Assembly: GCA_021736205.1 (NCBI GenBank) | Contig: JAIPGF010000006.1 | Location: 1 to 64,000 of the forward strand | Direction: 5' to 3' | Origin: Candidatus Izemoplasma sp. | GTDB lineage: Bacteria; Bacillota_I; Bacilli_A; Izemoplasmatales; Izemoplasmataceae | Length of the DNA: 64,000 bases | Shown: in pieces, positions 1 to 7,860 of the stretch | Numbering within the stretch: position 1 is the stretch's first letter | How the letters are laid out: each line of letters begins with the position of its first letter | Notes under the pieces: model-generated | The model's input: only the letters and a program-made list of their open reading frames with translations | What the model was told of the DNA's origin: nothing | The model's database searches: none | Translations under genes and position numbers: made by a program

Positions 1-300
1 CTTATTCTCCTTTGTTTTTAGGGGGAGGGCAGGAAAAAAGTATTTTATCAATAACTTTTCACCGGAATGTTTGACAAATCTACACTGTGCATTTACGTGA
101 ATCTGGATGAGATGTCATATATCTATTGTAAATGCACATAATCTATAATAACGGTTCATATATGACCTTTTTGATCTTATCCGTACATGTTATAATATTG
201 TATATCATGGTGAGGGGAGGAAAACATGCTATAGTTATTTTATGTTTTTTACTATATTTATTTCAACTAGTTCAAAAATCGGAAACGGAAAGGGAAAAGA
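1..300 (+). other. Left-edge leader without a convincing gene
   Basis: No supported gene. An inverted repeat TGCATTTAC (88-96) / GTAAATGCA (128-136) lies here, and an extended -10 (ATGTTATAAT, 187-196) is a plausible promoter for the secreted protein starting at 301. A 63-codon frame at 132-323 overlaps that gene and has no clear ribosome binding site. The piece presumably continues a cassette that begins left of the window. Confidence 0.4.
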
Positions 301-1437
301 ATGAAAAAACTTTTAATTATTAGTATTTTGCTTTTAGTATTCTTAGCATTGGGTTCAGTTGATTCAATATCTGCAAGTAATGTTAAATATACTAATAGTG
401 TTGGAGTTGAGTTCAAAAACTCTGAAATAGTACACTTAAAAAAACTAGGTTTGATTGATAGAGAGATTGAGGTTTTAACTTCTAAGGAGAAAGAAAAGTA
501 TTTAGCGATAAAAACTGATTATGTCCATCAATCTGTTGTCTATGAAAAAATTGAGAAAGTGAAAAAAGCAAAAGATGGTAAAATTGTTGAAAAAACTATT
601 GTTACCTTGATTGATGAAGAGGAAACACTTCTCTTTAAAGAGAGTACTGATGGAAATTTTCCAGATGAAACTTTATCAACAACCTTTATGACAGAATCGT
701 GTATTAGTCCTGAGTATTGCTTTGAAGATGGTGGAGGTGATGGTACTGTCGATTATTATTATGCTTATGATGAAAGTGACATAGCTGTTAGAAAACTCAC
801 ATTAACTGGTGCCTACAACTATACTACGGATCATATGTTTGTTAAGGTAACTGTAGAATGGTACAACATGCCAGCTTTACCAAGAGGATGGGAAATCATC
901 AATATTAGGCATACTGAAAATGCATGGTACATAAAAACTAATAACCTTTATAATCCCGATATAGGAGGATACGAACAGACTATTGAATTCACTGGTAAGC
1001 AAATGTATGATTGGACTTATTGGGAAAGGGAAACAACGTATGGACCTTTGACATACGGTCCGACAGTACCAAAAACAATATACTATGATGAGGATATTGA
1101 TAATGGTTATTTTCATTCAGATGTTACAAAAGGTATAGCATTAAAAATGAACTTGAAAAACAATGAACAAGGAGAAACGATGCAGTATGATTATGGATAT
1201 AATGCAACAAATTTTGTATTGTCTCTAGAAGCAGATTTTGAGAATACAGGAAATAATACAAATGGTATTTTTTATGGAGGTTATGTTCATCAAGAGGGTT
1301 ATATTAGTATAGATATCTCTGAGGTCACTTTCACATTAACGCCTCCATTTGTAAATCTACCTACAGCAGGTATCTCATGGGGAGATTTATACGAAGATGA
1401 AGGACTTGGAACTAGTATTAATATTCCGATTTCTTAA
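301..1437 (+). CDS. Secreted protein of unknown function
   Basis: 378 aa. The N-terminus is a clear Sec signal peptide: a Lys-Lys start, a hydrophobic run (about residues 4-20) and a small-residue exit near SISAS. No further membrane segment follows, so the product should be exported. The mature part has a charged N-terminal third (about 40-110) and a beta-rich Tyr/Thr/Asn-rich remainder. A Cys pair (SCISPEYC) is followed by a GGGDG linker near residues 145-150. The overall plan (signal peptide, short propeptide-like segment, Gly run, beta-rich C-terminus) resembles the minus-strand secreted protein at 13730-14524 in the same array. I do not recognise a family. A purine-rich stretch just before the ATG serves as RBS. 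It is cargo of the leftmost cassette visible. Confidence 0.75.
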   Translation: MKKLLIISILLLVFLALGSVDSISASNVKYTNSVGVEFKNSEIVHLKKLGLIDREIEVLTSKEKEKYLAIKTDYVHQSVVYEKIEKVKKAKDGKIVEKTIVTLIDEEETLLFKESTDGNFPDETLSTTFMTESCISPEYCFEDGGGDGTVDYYYAYDESDIAVRKLTLTGAYNYTTDHMFVKVTVEWYNMPALPRGWEIINIRHTENAWYIKTNNLYNPDIGGYEQTIEFTGKQMYDWTYWERETTYGPLTYGPTVPKTIYYDEDIDNGYFHSDVTKGIALKMNLKNNEQGETMQYDYGYNATNFVLSLEADFENTGNNTNGIFYGGYVHQEGYISIDISEVTFTLTPPFVNLPTAGISWGDLYEDEGLGTSINIPIS

Positions 1438-1515
1438 TATAAATAAAAATGCTTTTTTAGAAATAAGAGTATTTTATAATTTTTAATTTATAAAGGAAGA
1501 AAGGATGTACTCGTA

Positions 1516-1734
1516 ATGAAAAAATTTTATGATATAACTTCGAAATTACTATTGGTTGTTGCAGCGATTTTCATAATACTAACTATTGTTATATATTTCA
1601 CTGCAGTTGAAGCTAATCCAAATAACATAGATTACACTGTAGTAATTGTTGATCAAGTATTTTTCGGAATATTTTCAATATTTTCATTGGTATTAGGATG
1701 TTTTTTCTATTGGAAACACTCTACGCTTGAATAA
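1516..1734 (+). CDS. Small two-helix membrane protein
   Basis: 72 aa. Two hydrophobic segments (about residues 9-30 and 45-65) joined by a short polar loop. A purine-rich RBS (AAAGGATG) lies about 9 nt before the ATG. It follows the secreted protein at 301 by 78 nt with no terminator seen between, so both may be co-transcribed within one cassette. Function unknown. Short hydrophobic proteins of this type recur in the array (2059, 5888, 7995, 12742). Confidence 0.6.
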   Translation: MKKFYDITSKLLLVVAAIFIILTIVIYFTAVEANPNNIDYTVVIVDQVFFGIFSIFSLVLGCFFYWKHSTLE

Positions 1735-1909
1735 ACAAGTAGCCGTCAGTATTATTCAATAGAAGTTTTAGGGAGATAATTATTTAGGTCTTAGAGAATA
1801 GAGGAAAAAAACAGGAGTCCTTATCAGTATTTGTGAAACAAGACATGATAAATATAAAAACCACTTAGTATTTCTAGTGTGTAATATGATGATTAGTTCC
1901 GACTATATT
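1735..1909. other. Non-coding tail of the cassette before tRNA copy 1
   Basis: No open frame of note. Its last bases (CCGACTATATT, 1899-1909) are the class II arm that also precedes copies 3, 5, 7 and 10 of the tRNA-derived repeat. Confidence 0.5.
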
Positions 1910-1955
1910 CCTTCTAAGCCGTCGGTCGGGGGTTCGAATCCCTCCCGGAATGCCA
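1910..1955 (+). repeat. tRNA-Arg(UCU) 3'-half repeat, copy 1 (intact)
   Basis: 46 bp. Reading from the anticodon loop, the parts fit canonical tRNA spacing: loop CTTCTAA (anticodon TCT), stem GCCGT, variable CGGTC, T-stem GGGGG, loop TTCGAAT, stem CCCTC, acceptor CCGGAAT, discriminator G and CCA. No D-arm or 5' acceptor strand precedes it, so it is not a functional tRNA but the footprint expected from integration into the anticodon loop. The flanking sequence before CCTT is unrelated to tRNA. Best-preserved copy together with 9947. Confidence 0.9.
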
Positions 1956-1969
1956 TTTGAAAACGTAGT

Positions 1970-2005
1970 AACCAAGCCGTTTACGGTTTGGTTATTTTTG
2001 TTTTT
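1970..2005 (+). terminator. Intrinsic terminator moving with the tRNA 3' half
   Basis: AACCAAGCC / GGTTTGGTT stem followed by T5-G-T5. Near-identical hairpins follow copy 5 (7861) and, with changes, the B repeats at 5800 and 12649. This suggests the native tRNA terminator is part of the duplicated unit. Confidence 0.85.
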
Positions 2006-2038
2006 CCTAGAGTGACGGCCTTTAAGGTATGGTATAAT
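2006..2038 (+). promoter_or_regulatory. tRNA 5'-half fragment joined to an extended -10 promoter (module 1)
   Basis: CCTAGAGTGACGGCC (2006-2020) matches tRNA D-stem 3' side plus anticodon stem 5' strand (TAGAGCAACGGCC) with two changes. It pairs perfectly with the GCCGT of the 3'-half repeats. Homology ends at the anticodon loop. TATGGTATAAT (TATAAT at 2033-2038) follows as an extended -10 for the gene at 2059. Confidence 0.75.
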
Positions 2039-2058
2039 ATCTAAGAAGGAGGCTGAAT

Positions 2059-2397
2059 ATGGAGTTCACATTTCTATTAGATTATGCAATTATCATGGTT
2101 TTCTTTTTAGGATTTTTTATATACTTTGGATATTTTGGATACGTTATTTACTTATTGCTTTTTTCTAAAAATAAGTTTCAAAATCTAAATACTTTGCAAA
2201 AAACTGTATCGATAACATTCTTAGTTTTTTCATTGCTTTATATTTTAACTTATGTAACTCATCAAGTGCAAAGTGGATTGTATCATGATGAGAATGGTAC
2301 AGGTCCTAGTGATGCTGAAAACAACTTCTTATTTATTGAATTAGTGTTTGCATATTTAATGCTATTAATATCGAACATATCTATAAGAACTGAATAA
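2059..2397 (+). CDS. Small multi-pass membrane protein (class I cassette)
   Basis: 112 aa with three hydrophobic segments (about 5-35, 50-72 and 88-108) and a polar stretch (about 75-88). AGAAGGAGG sits 9 nt before the ATG. The gene is flanked on the left by the tRNA 5'-half module (2006-2038) and on the right by 3'-half copy 2 (2404), making a self-contained promoter-gene cassette of about 0.4 kb. No family recognised. Membrane location is the only safe prediction. Confidence 0.65.
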   Translation: MEFTFLLDYAIIMVFFLGFFIYFGYFGYVIYLLLFSKNKFQNLNTLQKTVSITFLVFSLLYILTYVTHQVQSGLYHDENGTGPSDAENNFLFIELVFAYLMLLISNISIRTE

Positions 2398-2403
2398 GAG
2401 AGA

Positions 2404-2449
2404 CTTTCTAAGCCGTCGGTCGGGGATTCGAATCCTTCCCGAAATGCCA
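2404..2449 (+). repeat. tRNA-Arg 3'-half repeat, copy 2
   Basis: Same 46-bp unit with several substitutions (CTTTCTAAG start, GGATTCGAATCC T-arm, CCCGAAATGCCA end). T-arm pairing is mostly kept. Preceded by a GAGAGA arm (class I type). Confidence 0.85.
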
Positions 2450-2460
2450 GTTGAAAGTAA

Positions 2461-2484
2461 AGAGTCCATTTGTGGATTCTTTTT
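2461..2484 (+). terminator. Intrinsic terminator after copy 2
   Basis: AGAGTCCA-TTTG-TGGATTCT stem followed by a T run. It occupies the same place as the AACCAAG hairpin after copy 1 but differs in sequence. Confidence 0.75.
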
Positions 2485-2588
2485 CACTAATGTATCTATA
2501 TATTTATAAAACTAAATTTATTTATATATTATGTTTTCATAACTAAATATACATGATATAATATAGTGAAGGTAATGAGGTGATTTTA

Positions 2589-3524
2589 ATGGGTGTAAAT
2601 TATAACGGATTGTTTGACGTCATAAAGAAAAAAGAATTGTCATTGTCACAAATATCTGAGGATTTAAACATTTCATCTGCAACTAGGGCGAAATTCAAAA
2701 AAGGTGAGTATGTATCACTACAAACGATTGAATCTTTATGTAAGTATTTAGGTGTAAAAGTTAATGATATTCTAATGATTGAGATTGAGAAAAAAGATTC
2801 TGCTTTATTAATCCAACTAAAAGAAGAAATGTTTCATGGTATAAAAGGAAGTATATATCATGAAACTCAAGTACTTATGACATATAATTCAAATCATATC
2901 GAAGGTAGTAGATTAACTGCTGAGCAAACAAGATACATCTTTGAAACTAATACAATTGGTACAAAAAATGATGAATCTATAAATGTTGATGATGTGATTG
3001 AGACACAAAACCATTTCCGATGTATTGATTATGCAATAAAAATGGCTTTTGAACCACTTACAGAAACACTGGTTAAGGATATACATAAAATACTTAAAAC
3101 AGGTACTAGCGATTCTAAATTGGAATGGTTCAATGTAGGGGATTATAAACAGAGACCAAACACCGTAGGAGGTTTAGAAACTTCACAACCAAAAGATGTT
3201 TCTAAAGATATCGAAAAGCTTATTGGTTTATACGAGAACAAACTTCAATACAAGTTTGAAGATATATTAGAGTTTCATTATAATTTTGAAATTATACATC
3301 CATTTCAAGATGGAAATGGACGAGTAGGTAGAATTATTGCATTCAAAGAATGCTTAAGGCACGGTATTGTTCCATTCACAATCGATGAAAGTATTAAGAT
3401 GTTTTATTATAGAGGACTTAAAGAGTGGAAAAATGAAAGAGGATACCTGATAGGAACTTGTGAAACTGGACAAGATAAGTATAAAAAACTTCTAGATATA
3501 TATGGAATAGAATATAGGAAATAA
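2589..3524 (+). CDS. Fic-family enzyme with N-terminal helix-turn-helix
   Basis: 311 aa, starting at the ATG 9 nt inside the longest frame because AATGAGGTGATTTT is a correctly spaced RBS. Residues 1-65 form an XRE-type HTH (LSLSQISEDL...TRAKFKKGEY). The catalytic core has the Fic motif HPFQDGNGRVGR (about residues 239-250), in which His is the catalytic base and the second half binds the nucleotide phosphates. SNHIEG (about residue 100) fits the inhibitory [S/T]xxxE[G/N] motif and lies N-terminal to the Fic motif, as in class II self-inhibited Fic proteins. Fic enzymes usually AMPylate proteins; the target is unknown. A lone gene in its cassette with an extended -10 (TGATATAAT, TATAAT at 2557-2562). 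The HTH may give autoregulation. Confidence 0.9.
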   Translation: MGVNYNGLFDVIKKKELSLSQISEDLNISSATRAKFKKGEYVSLQTIESLCKYLGVKVNDILMIEIEKKDSALLIQLKEEMFHGIKGSIYHETQVLMTYNSNHIEGSRLTAEQTRYIFETNTIGTKNDESINVDDVIETQNHFRCIDYAIKMAFEPLTETLVKDIHKILKTGTSDSKLEWFNVGDYKQRPNTVGGLETSQPKDVSKDIEKLIGLYENKLQYKFEDILEFHYNFEIIHPFQDGNGRVGRIIAFKECLRHGIVPFTIDESIKMFYYRGLKEWKNERGYLIGTCETGQDKYKKLLDIYGIEYRK

Positions 3525-3547
3525 CATCCTTCAACTCCGACGATTTA

Positions 3548-3593
3548 CCTTCTAAGCCGTCGGTCGGTGGCTATAATCCCTCCCGAAATGCCA
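3548..3593 (+). repeat. tRNA-Arg 3'-half repeat, copy 3
   Basis: 46 bp with a damaged T-arm (GGTGGCTATAATCCC) but an intact anticodon loop and stem and CCA end. The preceding arm is CCGACGATTTA (class II). No terminator hairpin follows this copy. Confidence 0.85.
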
Positions 3594-3880
3594 TTTGAGG
3601 GGATACGAATATGACTCAATGCGTGCTTACATTTACAGATTTAGAATTAAAAACGAACAAGATGAATATCTCTAGTTACTTTTATGTTTGTTATTGATAA
3701 AAAGAAGAACATTTCATTTGAGTTAGCATTAAGTGAATCATTGAAAAAAACAAAAATGGAATCAGCAGGTTTTATGATAGTTAATTGATTTCTTGTATAA
3801 TATTGAAAAAAATGCGACATATATGCGCTGTTGATAAAGTTGCATATAGGGTACAATGAACTAAAAAGGAGGAAGATGTA
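3594..3880 (+). other. Decayed open frames and leader of the protease gene
   Basis: No intact gene. Short frames at 3611-3700 and 3678-3788 (for example FELALSESLKKTKMES) read like remnants of one decayed coding sequence split by a frameshift. The last 30 nt hold a TACAAT-like -10 and the strong AAAAAGGAGGAAG RBS for the protease at 3881. Confidence 0.3.
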
Positions 3881-5050
3881 ATGAAACGATTTATGGTATT
3901 TTTTATGATAACTTTCTTGATTGTTTTTACCAATGTTGTCGATGTTAATGCGAACATAGGACTTGGTGAGGCTATTAAGAAACAGGAAAAATTGTTGAGA
4001 GAGTATTCAGTATTTATGTCTCAATCAAAGGGTCACATAGGATTTGAAGATGAATTTGGTGGTGCATACTTTGATGATAATGATGAACTAGTAATTAATG
4101 TTGTTTCGAGTAAAAAAAATCAGTTTCTAAATAAGAATGATATAAGTTCAGAATTTAGAATCAGGGAAGTTAAGTATAGTTTACAAATAATCAATAGCGC
4201 TATTCCTATTGTTGAGAAGTTAATTGATGAGGGAATCGCAAAATCTGTAAGTAGATCTGAAAAAGACAACACACTTATTGTCGGACTATGGGAAAATGAT
4301 GTTAGGATTAAAGAACAGATAATAGAATTAACTGGTTTAGAAAATATGATTTTCAAGATTTCAAAGAGTAATCTCCAAACCGCTTTAACTGTCAGATATG
4401 CAATTAATGGTACAAGTGCACAGATTGATATGTACACATTTGCTACTATAGGTTTTGCAGCTAGAAACTCGAGTGGAGATGATGGTTTTGTTACAACTGG
4501 GCATGGGATACAAGATGGTGATGATGTAAACTGTGATGGACATGTTATTTATACTTGTGGTGATGTTCGCCAAAACTCTTTTGCTGATGGTTCTGATTCG
4601 GATGCTGCATTTGTTGAACTCAGAGATAATTGGTATAATAGATGGGACCCATCTTATAATTTTATGAATGGTGACTTCTATACTAATGTTATAAGTAGCA
4701 CAACTACTTTGGATAGTCTGATTGTTCAAAACATGACTGTAACAGCATATGGAGATGAATCTGGTAGGCAATTTGGGGAAGTATTAGAAACATATTATAC
4801 AGATACAGTAGGAAATGTAGAATTAGTAGGTTTTGTTAAATGCGACTACATTGCAATTTTAGGTGATTCAGGTGCAGCTGTAACTGCTTATGTATATAAT
4901 CCTTCATATGGATATCCAACAAGACATGTTATAGGGTTGCAGAGTTATTCTAATCTAGAAGAGATAACTTTCAATTGGGTATCGGGGTCATATAGTGTAT
5001 TTAGTAGGGCAGACAATATTTATGACGATTTAAACATTACATCTTATTGA
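3881..5050 (+). CDS. Secreted chymotrypsin-fold serine protease
   Basis: 389 aa. A signal peptide covers residues 1-24, followed by a propeptide-like region (about 25-175) and a trypsin-like catalytic domain. The triad is visible: His208 in TTGHGI, Asp241 in SDSDAAF, Ser330 in GDSGAAV. The order and the long N-terminal propeptide resemble the alpha-lytic protease/streptogrisin type (S1 family). Cys218 and Cys226 may form the disulfide next to the catalytic His. The product should be exported and self-processed. A lipoprotein gene follows 43 nt downstream (5094), probably in one operon. The strand-swapped C39-like protease/lipoprotein pair at 10442-12099 has the same arrangement. Confidence 0.85.
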   Translation: MKRFMVFFMITFLIVFTNVVDVNANIGLGEAIKKQEKLLREYSVFMSQSKGHIGFEDEFGGAYFDDNDELVINVVSSKKNQFLNKNDISSEFRIREVKYSLQIINSAIPIVEKLIDEGIAKSVSRSEKDNTLIVGLWENDVRIKEQIIELTGLENMIFKISKSNLQTALTVRYAINGTSAQIDMYTFATIGFAARNSSGDDGFVTTGHGIQDGDDVNCDGHVIYTCGDVRQNSFADGSDSDAAFVELRDNWYNRWDPSYNFMNGDFYTNVISSTTTLDSLIVQNMTVTAYGDESGRQFGEVLETYYTDTVGNVELVGFVKCDYIAILGDSGAAVTAYVYNPSYGYPTRHVIGLQSYSNLEEITFNWVSGSYSVFSRADNIYDDLNITSY

Positions 5051-5093
5051 ATCTAGCATCTTAAAAGGATAGAAATAATGTGGAGGAGAAAAT

Positions 5094-5465
5094 ATGAACA
5101 AAGTAAAAATATTTTTGATGGTTTTAGTGTTGTCATTTGTATTATCATCTTGTAGTGCTTCAGAAGAACGAGTTGTAATAGAAAAATCAATCTCCTATGA
5201 TTTAATTGGTATAAAAGCAATAGAAGTTAATGGAGAGGTTTTCTCAACCTTCTGTTTGCAAGACAAAGAAGGAGAAGGCGTAAATGTTTTTGGTACTAAA
5301 CGAGTTTATACTGATATCGATGGAATAGAATATAGTTCATATGAGAATGGAACTTGCGTTATTGTTTTCAATGATGTAATGTATCATGGATTTGACTTGC
5401 TGGAAGATAAGACACTTACAGTTGAAGAGTTGGAATTACTTGAGTTTCCTTTTGAAAAGGAATGA
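5094..5465 (+). CDS. Small lipoprotein next to the serine protease
   Basis: 123 aa. Lys-rich start, hydrophobic segment, and lipobox LSSC at about residues 17-20, so the mature protein should be lipid-anchored outside the membrane. The rest (about 100 aa) is beta-prone with no known motif and two further Cys residues. GTGGAGGA precedes the ATG by 8 nt. Its position after the exported protease suggests an inhibitor, chaperone or immunity role. This is an inference from context only. Confidence 0.7.
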   Translation: MNKVKIFLMVLVLSFVLSSCSASEERVVIEKSISYDLIGIKAIEVNGEVFSTFCLQDKEGEGVNVFGTKRVYTDIDGIEYSSYENGTCVIVFNDVMYHGFDLLEDKTLTVEELELLEFPFEKE

Positions 5466-5587
5466 AGTCTATTACTCGAAATATATTTATGACTTATCTA
5501 AGTCTAGATTGTACATCCGATTATATATATGAACACTGCTATAAATAGAGAGTTTATAATGAAATAGAATGAGTTATAATGTATTGT

Positions 5588-5785
5588 ACTGTGCGGGAAA
5601 TTAAACTGTGGTTACCATAAGTATGATATACATAAAGAATATTTAGAATAAGTAGTAAATCTTTTTACAAATAAAAGAACTGTTAATTGTAATTGAATGC
5701 AACACATAACGGACAACCTAAGATTTTCAACGCAACACGGTATATAAGTACCAAAAATTGGAATAAAAACATTACGGACAAGACA
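5588..5785 (+). repeat. B-family repeat, copy B1 (long form)
   Basis: About 198 bp starting ACTGTGCGGGAAATTAAAC and ending ACGGACAAGACA. It contains inner echoes ATGCAACACAT, AACGCAACAC and ACGGACAA. It is related to 12496-12635 (also long) and to the shorter pieces at 12220 and 16788. It occupies the slot where a tRNA 3' half would be expected: the tail, terminator and tRNA 5'-half fragment follow directly. No coding potential seen. This and its flanks fill the gap between 5465 and 5888. Confidence 0.65.
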
Positions 5786-5799
5786 TTAGAAAGCTTAAT

Positions 5800-5834
5800 A
5801 ACCAAAACCTCTATGGATTTGGTTATTTTTATTT
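5800..5834 (+). terminator. Terminator of the tRNA-tail type after B1
   Basis: AACCAAA...TTTGGTT stem followed by ATTTTTATTT, homologous to the hairpins at 1970 and 7861. Confidence 0.75.
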
Positions 5835-5835
5835 A

Positions 5836-5868
5836 CCTAAAGCAATGGCCTTTTGGGTATGTTATAAT
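5836..5868 (+). promoter_or_regulatory. tRNA 5'-half fragment plus extended -10 promoter (module 2)
   Basis: CCTAAAGCAATGGCC (5836-5850) is a mutated version of CCTAGAGCAACGGCC. The promoter TATGTTATAAT follows (TATAAT at 5863-5868), serving the gene at 5888. Confidence 0.65.
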
Positions 5869-5887
5869 TATGTAGGGATGTGATTAA

Positions 5888-6133
5888 ATGAAAAACCTTT
5901 ATGTTAAAACTCTACTAGTTTATATACTAATTTTGTTAGTATTTCTTATAACTATTTTAGTATGGAATTTCTTTTTCATTATATTTGTTTTTGTTAGTGC
6001 AATTGTCACAAAAAGAAAGAGCCTTGTTGTAATAAAGAAAGATAAACTCACATTCAAGTATGTACTGTTCAATTTAACATTAATGATTGCTACAATGGGG
6101 TCACTCTTCTTAATAGTTAGTGCTATTTTATAG
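5888..6133 (+). CDS. Small two-helix membrane protein (class I cassette)
   Basis: 81 aa with hydrophobic segments at about residues 8-38 and 58-81, separated by a basic loop (TKRKSL...KKDK), so both ends probably lie on the same side. A GTAGGGATGTGA RBS precedes the ATG. The gene sits alone between module 2 and degenerate 3'-half copy 4, a cassette of about 0.3 kb. Function unknown. Confidence 0.55.
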   Translation: MKNLYVKTLLVYILILLVFLITILVWNFFFIIFVFVSAIVTKRKSLVVIKKDKLTFKYVLFNLTLMIATMGSLFLIVSAIL

Positions 6134-6151
6134 ATGGAAATTTGAGAAGAA

Positions 6152-6195
6152 CCCTCTAAACCGCGATCGGGCTTAGAATCCCTCCTGGAGTCCCA
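6152..6195 (+). repeat. tRNA-Arg 3'-half repeat, copy 4 (degenerate)
   Basis: 44 bp. CCCTCTAAACCGCGATCGG with a broken T-arm and CTGGAGTCCCA end. Recognisable by order and spacing only; among the oldest-looking copies. Confidence 0.65.
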
Positions 6196-6203
6196 AAAAA
6201 ACT

Positions 6204-6234
6204 AATCAAGCGATTTTCCGCTTGATTTTTTTAT
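6204..6234 (+). terminator. Intrinsic terminator after copy 4
   Basis: AATCAAGCG...CGCTTGATT stem followed by T7. Confidence 0.8.
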
Positions 6235-6296
6235 AGGTATGGGTTACTCTAGTTTTTATAAATGGGTAAAAACTGCAATAAATTACCTATGTTATG

Positions 6297-6325
6297 TTGA
6301 CATGGGTAATCATTACCTATATAAT
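6297..6325 (+). promoter_or_regulatory. Consensus promoter with a palindrome in its spacer (Fic gene)
   Basis: TTGACA (6297-6302), 17-bp spacer, TATAAT (6320-6325). The spacer holds the palindrome GGTAATCATTACC (6305-6317), an operator-like arrangement. GGGTAA and TTACCT half-sites also occur just upstream (about 6264-6290). The winged-helix C-terminus of the Fic protein is a candidate binder. Confidence 0.75.
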
Positions 6326-6350
6326 TGAAGTATGGAAAGGATGATCTTGT

Positions 6351-7415
6351 ATGTTTACGTTAAAACAACTACCCCCAAAAGCAGATTTCAATAAGACAGA
6401 GATATTATATAAAACAATTGCTGCTCATAAGGCTTTAGCAGAATTGAAAGGATACTCAGATGTATTACCAAATAAGAATATATTAATCAATGCAGTAACA
6501 ATTAATGAAGCAAAAGATAGTTCAGAAATTGAGAATATTATAACGACACATGATGAGTTGTATAAGGCACTTAGTACATCAAATGCAAGCATTGCTGCAA
6601 AAGAAGTGGTTAATTATCGGACTGCTTTATGGAATGGGTATGAGTTAATTAATGAGCATGGATTTTTATCAATCAACATGATTGTGAAAATCCAATCTAT
6701 CGTGGAGCAAAGTGAAGCGGGAATTAGAAAGGTGCCAGGTACTATATTACGAAATGAGCGAACAAAAGAAACAGTATATACACCACCGGTTGGTTATGAC
6801 GAAATTATCCGACTAATGACAAATTTGGAGCAGTATATTAATAATGATGAAGATCAAATTGATGATTTGATAAAATTAGCAGTGATTCATTATCAATTTG
6901 AGTCTATTCATCCATTTTATGATGGAAACGGAAGAACTGGGCGAATCATCAATGTCATTTATCTGACGTTGAAAGGGTTGCTGGATACACCTATATTGTA
7001 CCTAAGTTCTTACATCAATAATAATAAAGCTGATTATTATCGTCATCTTCAGGAAGTTCGAGACACAGATTCGTGGGATGGTTGGGTAATATATATGCTA
7101 GAAGGTATAGCCGAAACAGCAACTAAAACGTTAAACATTATGAAGAGTATTAATCAACTTATAGAGGAAATGATTGAAGAAATTAAACAAGCTTTACCAA
7201 AAATTTATTCAAAAGAGTTAATTGATGTTATTTTTTATGAGTTTTATACGAAGATATCATTTGTGGTAAAAGGTGTGGGTGTCACTCGTAAAACAGCATC
7301 AAGTTATCTTTCTCAGTTAGAAGATAAAGGATTTTTGCGATCAGAAAAGTTTGGGAGAGAACGAGTTTATGTAAATGAACGTTTATATGAAATGATTAAA
7401 AAAGCCAATTTCTAA
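6351..7415 (+). CDS. Fic-family AMPylase with C-terminal winged helix
   Basis: 354 aa, a usual size for stand-alone Fic proteins of the SoFic type. The N-terminal part carries the inhibitory motif SSEIEN ([S/T]xxxE[G/N], about residue 63). The core has the catalytic motif HPFYDGNGRTGR (about 186-197). The last 80 residues form a winged-helix-like region (VTRKTASSYLSQLEDKGFL). The predicted reaction is transfer of AMP from ATP to a protein hydroxyl, with self-inhibition by the glutamate of the SSEIEN helix. It has a perfect consensus promoter with an internal palindrome and an AAAGGATGAT RBS. Second Fic gene of the array; it differs from the 2589 protein in domain order. Confidence 0.9.
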   Translation: MFTLKQLPPKADFNKTEILYKTIAAHKALAELKGYSDVLPNKNILINAVTINEAKDSSEIENIITTHDELYKALSTSNASIAAKEVVNYRTALWNGYELINEHGFLSINMIVKIQSIVEQSEAGIRKVPGTILRNERTKETVYTPPVGYDEIIRLMTNLEQYINNDEDQIDDLIKLAVIHYQFESIHPFYDGNGRTGRIINVIYLTLKGLLDTPILYLSSYINNNKADYYRHLQEVRDTDSWDGWVIYMLEGIAETATKTLNIMKSINQLIEEMIEEIKQALPKIYSKELIDVIFYEFYTKISFVVKGVGVTRKTASSYLSQLEDKGFLRSEKFGRERVYVNERLYEMIKKANF

Positions 7416-7498
7416 GAATATATGTTCAATATGACGCTATTGAAAATATGAATAGATAAATACTTAGAATTATAACCAGAATGAAGGAGATGATTTGA

Positions 7499-7726
7499 AT
7501 GAGTGATGTATTGGGAGCAATATTATTAGTTTAGATTGCAATACTAAATATTATTGGTATGTTCAAACCAAAACAAGTTCTTAAGTTGAGTGATATGTTT
7601 AGACTCAAAGGAGATAGAGAGTATACTGAATGCGCAGTATCTTGGACCGTATTTGGATGTATGCTTATGGCTATTGCATTTGGAACTATGGCATATTTCT
7701 ATATTGATTACTTGATAAATAGATAA
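7499..7726 (+). pseudogene. Interrupted small membrane protein (DUF6199-like)
   Basis: A 75-codon frame beginning ATG at 7499 after a GAAGGAGATGA RBS has an in-frame TAG at 7532-7534. Beyond it the frame stays open to TAA at 7724-7726 and encodes a small protein with a central polar motif (FKPKQVLKLSDMFRLKG) between hydrophobic segments. This layout resembles small DUF6199-type membrane proteins, a weak assignment from memory. A single-base nonsense change is the simplest reading. A terminator at 7731 closes the unit. Confidence 0.6.
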
Positions 7727-7730
7727 TATG

Positions 7731-7755
7731 AAAGCCTCATTTAAGTGGCTTTTAT
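7731..7755 (+). terminator. Intrinsic terminator after the 7499 pseudogene
   Basis: AAAGCC-TCATTTAAGT-GGCTTTTAT hairpin with a short T run. Confidence 0.65.
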
Positions 7756-7800
7756 AAGTTCTTAAACCTGATAGAAAGGTACTTTCTTTGCGACGATTTA

Positions 7801-7846
7801 CCTTCTAATCCGTCGGTCGGGGGTTCGAATCCCTCCCGGAATGCCA
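7801..7846 (+). repeat. tRNA-Arg 3'-half repeat, copy 5
   Basis: 46 bp, identical to copy 1 except CTAATCCGT for CTAAGCCGT. The preceding arm is GCGACGATTTA (class II). Confidence 0.9.
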
Positions 7847-7860
7847 TTTGAAAGCATAAT

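Noticed and set aside
132-323. 63-codon frame before the secreted protein
   Set aside because: Overlaps the well-supported gene at 301, has no good RBS, and starts inside an AT-rich leader.
1880-1955. A functional tRNA-Arg gene at copy 1
   Set aside because: Everything 5' of the anticodon loop is non-tRNA sequence; the D-arm and 5' acceptor strand are missing at all eleven copies.
3647-3856. 69-codon minus-strand frame
   Set aside because: Low-complexity antisense of a decayed region and the protease promoter; no RBS.
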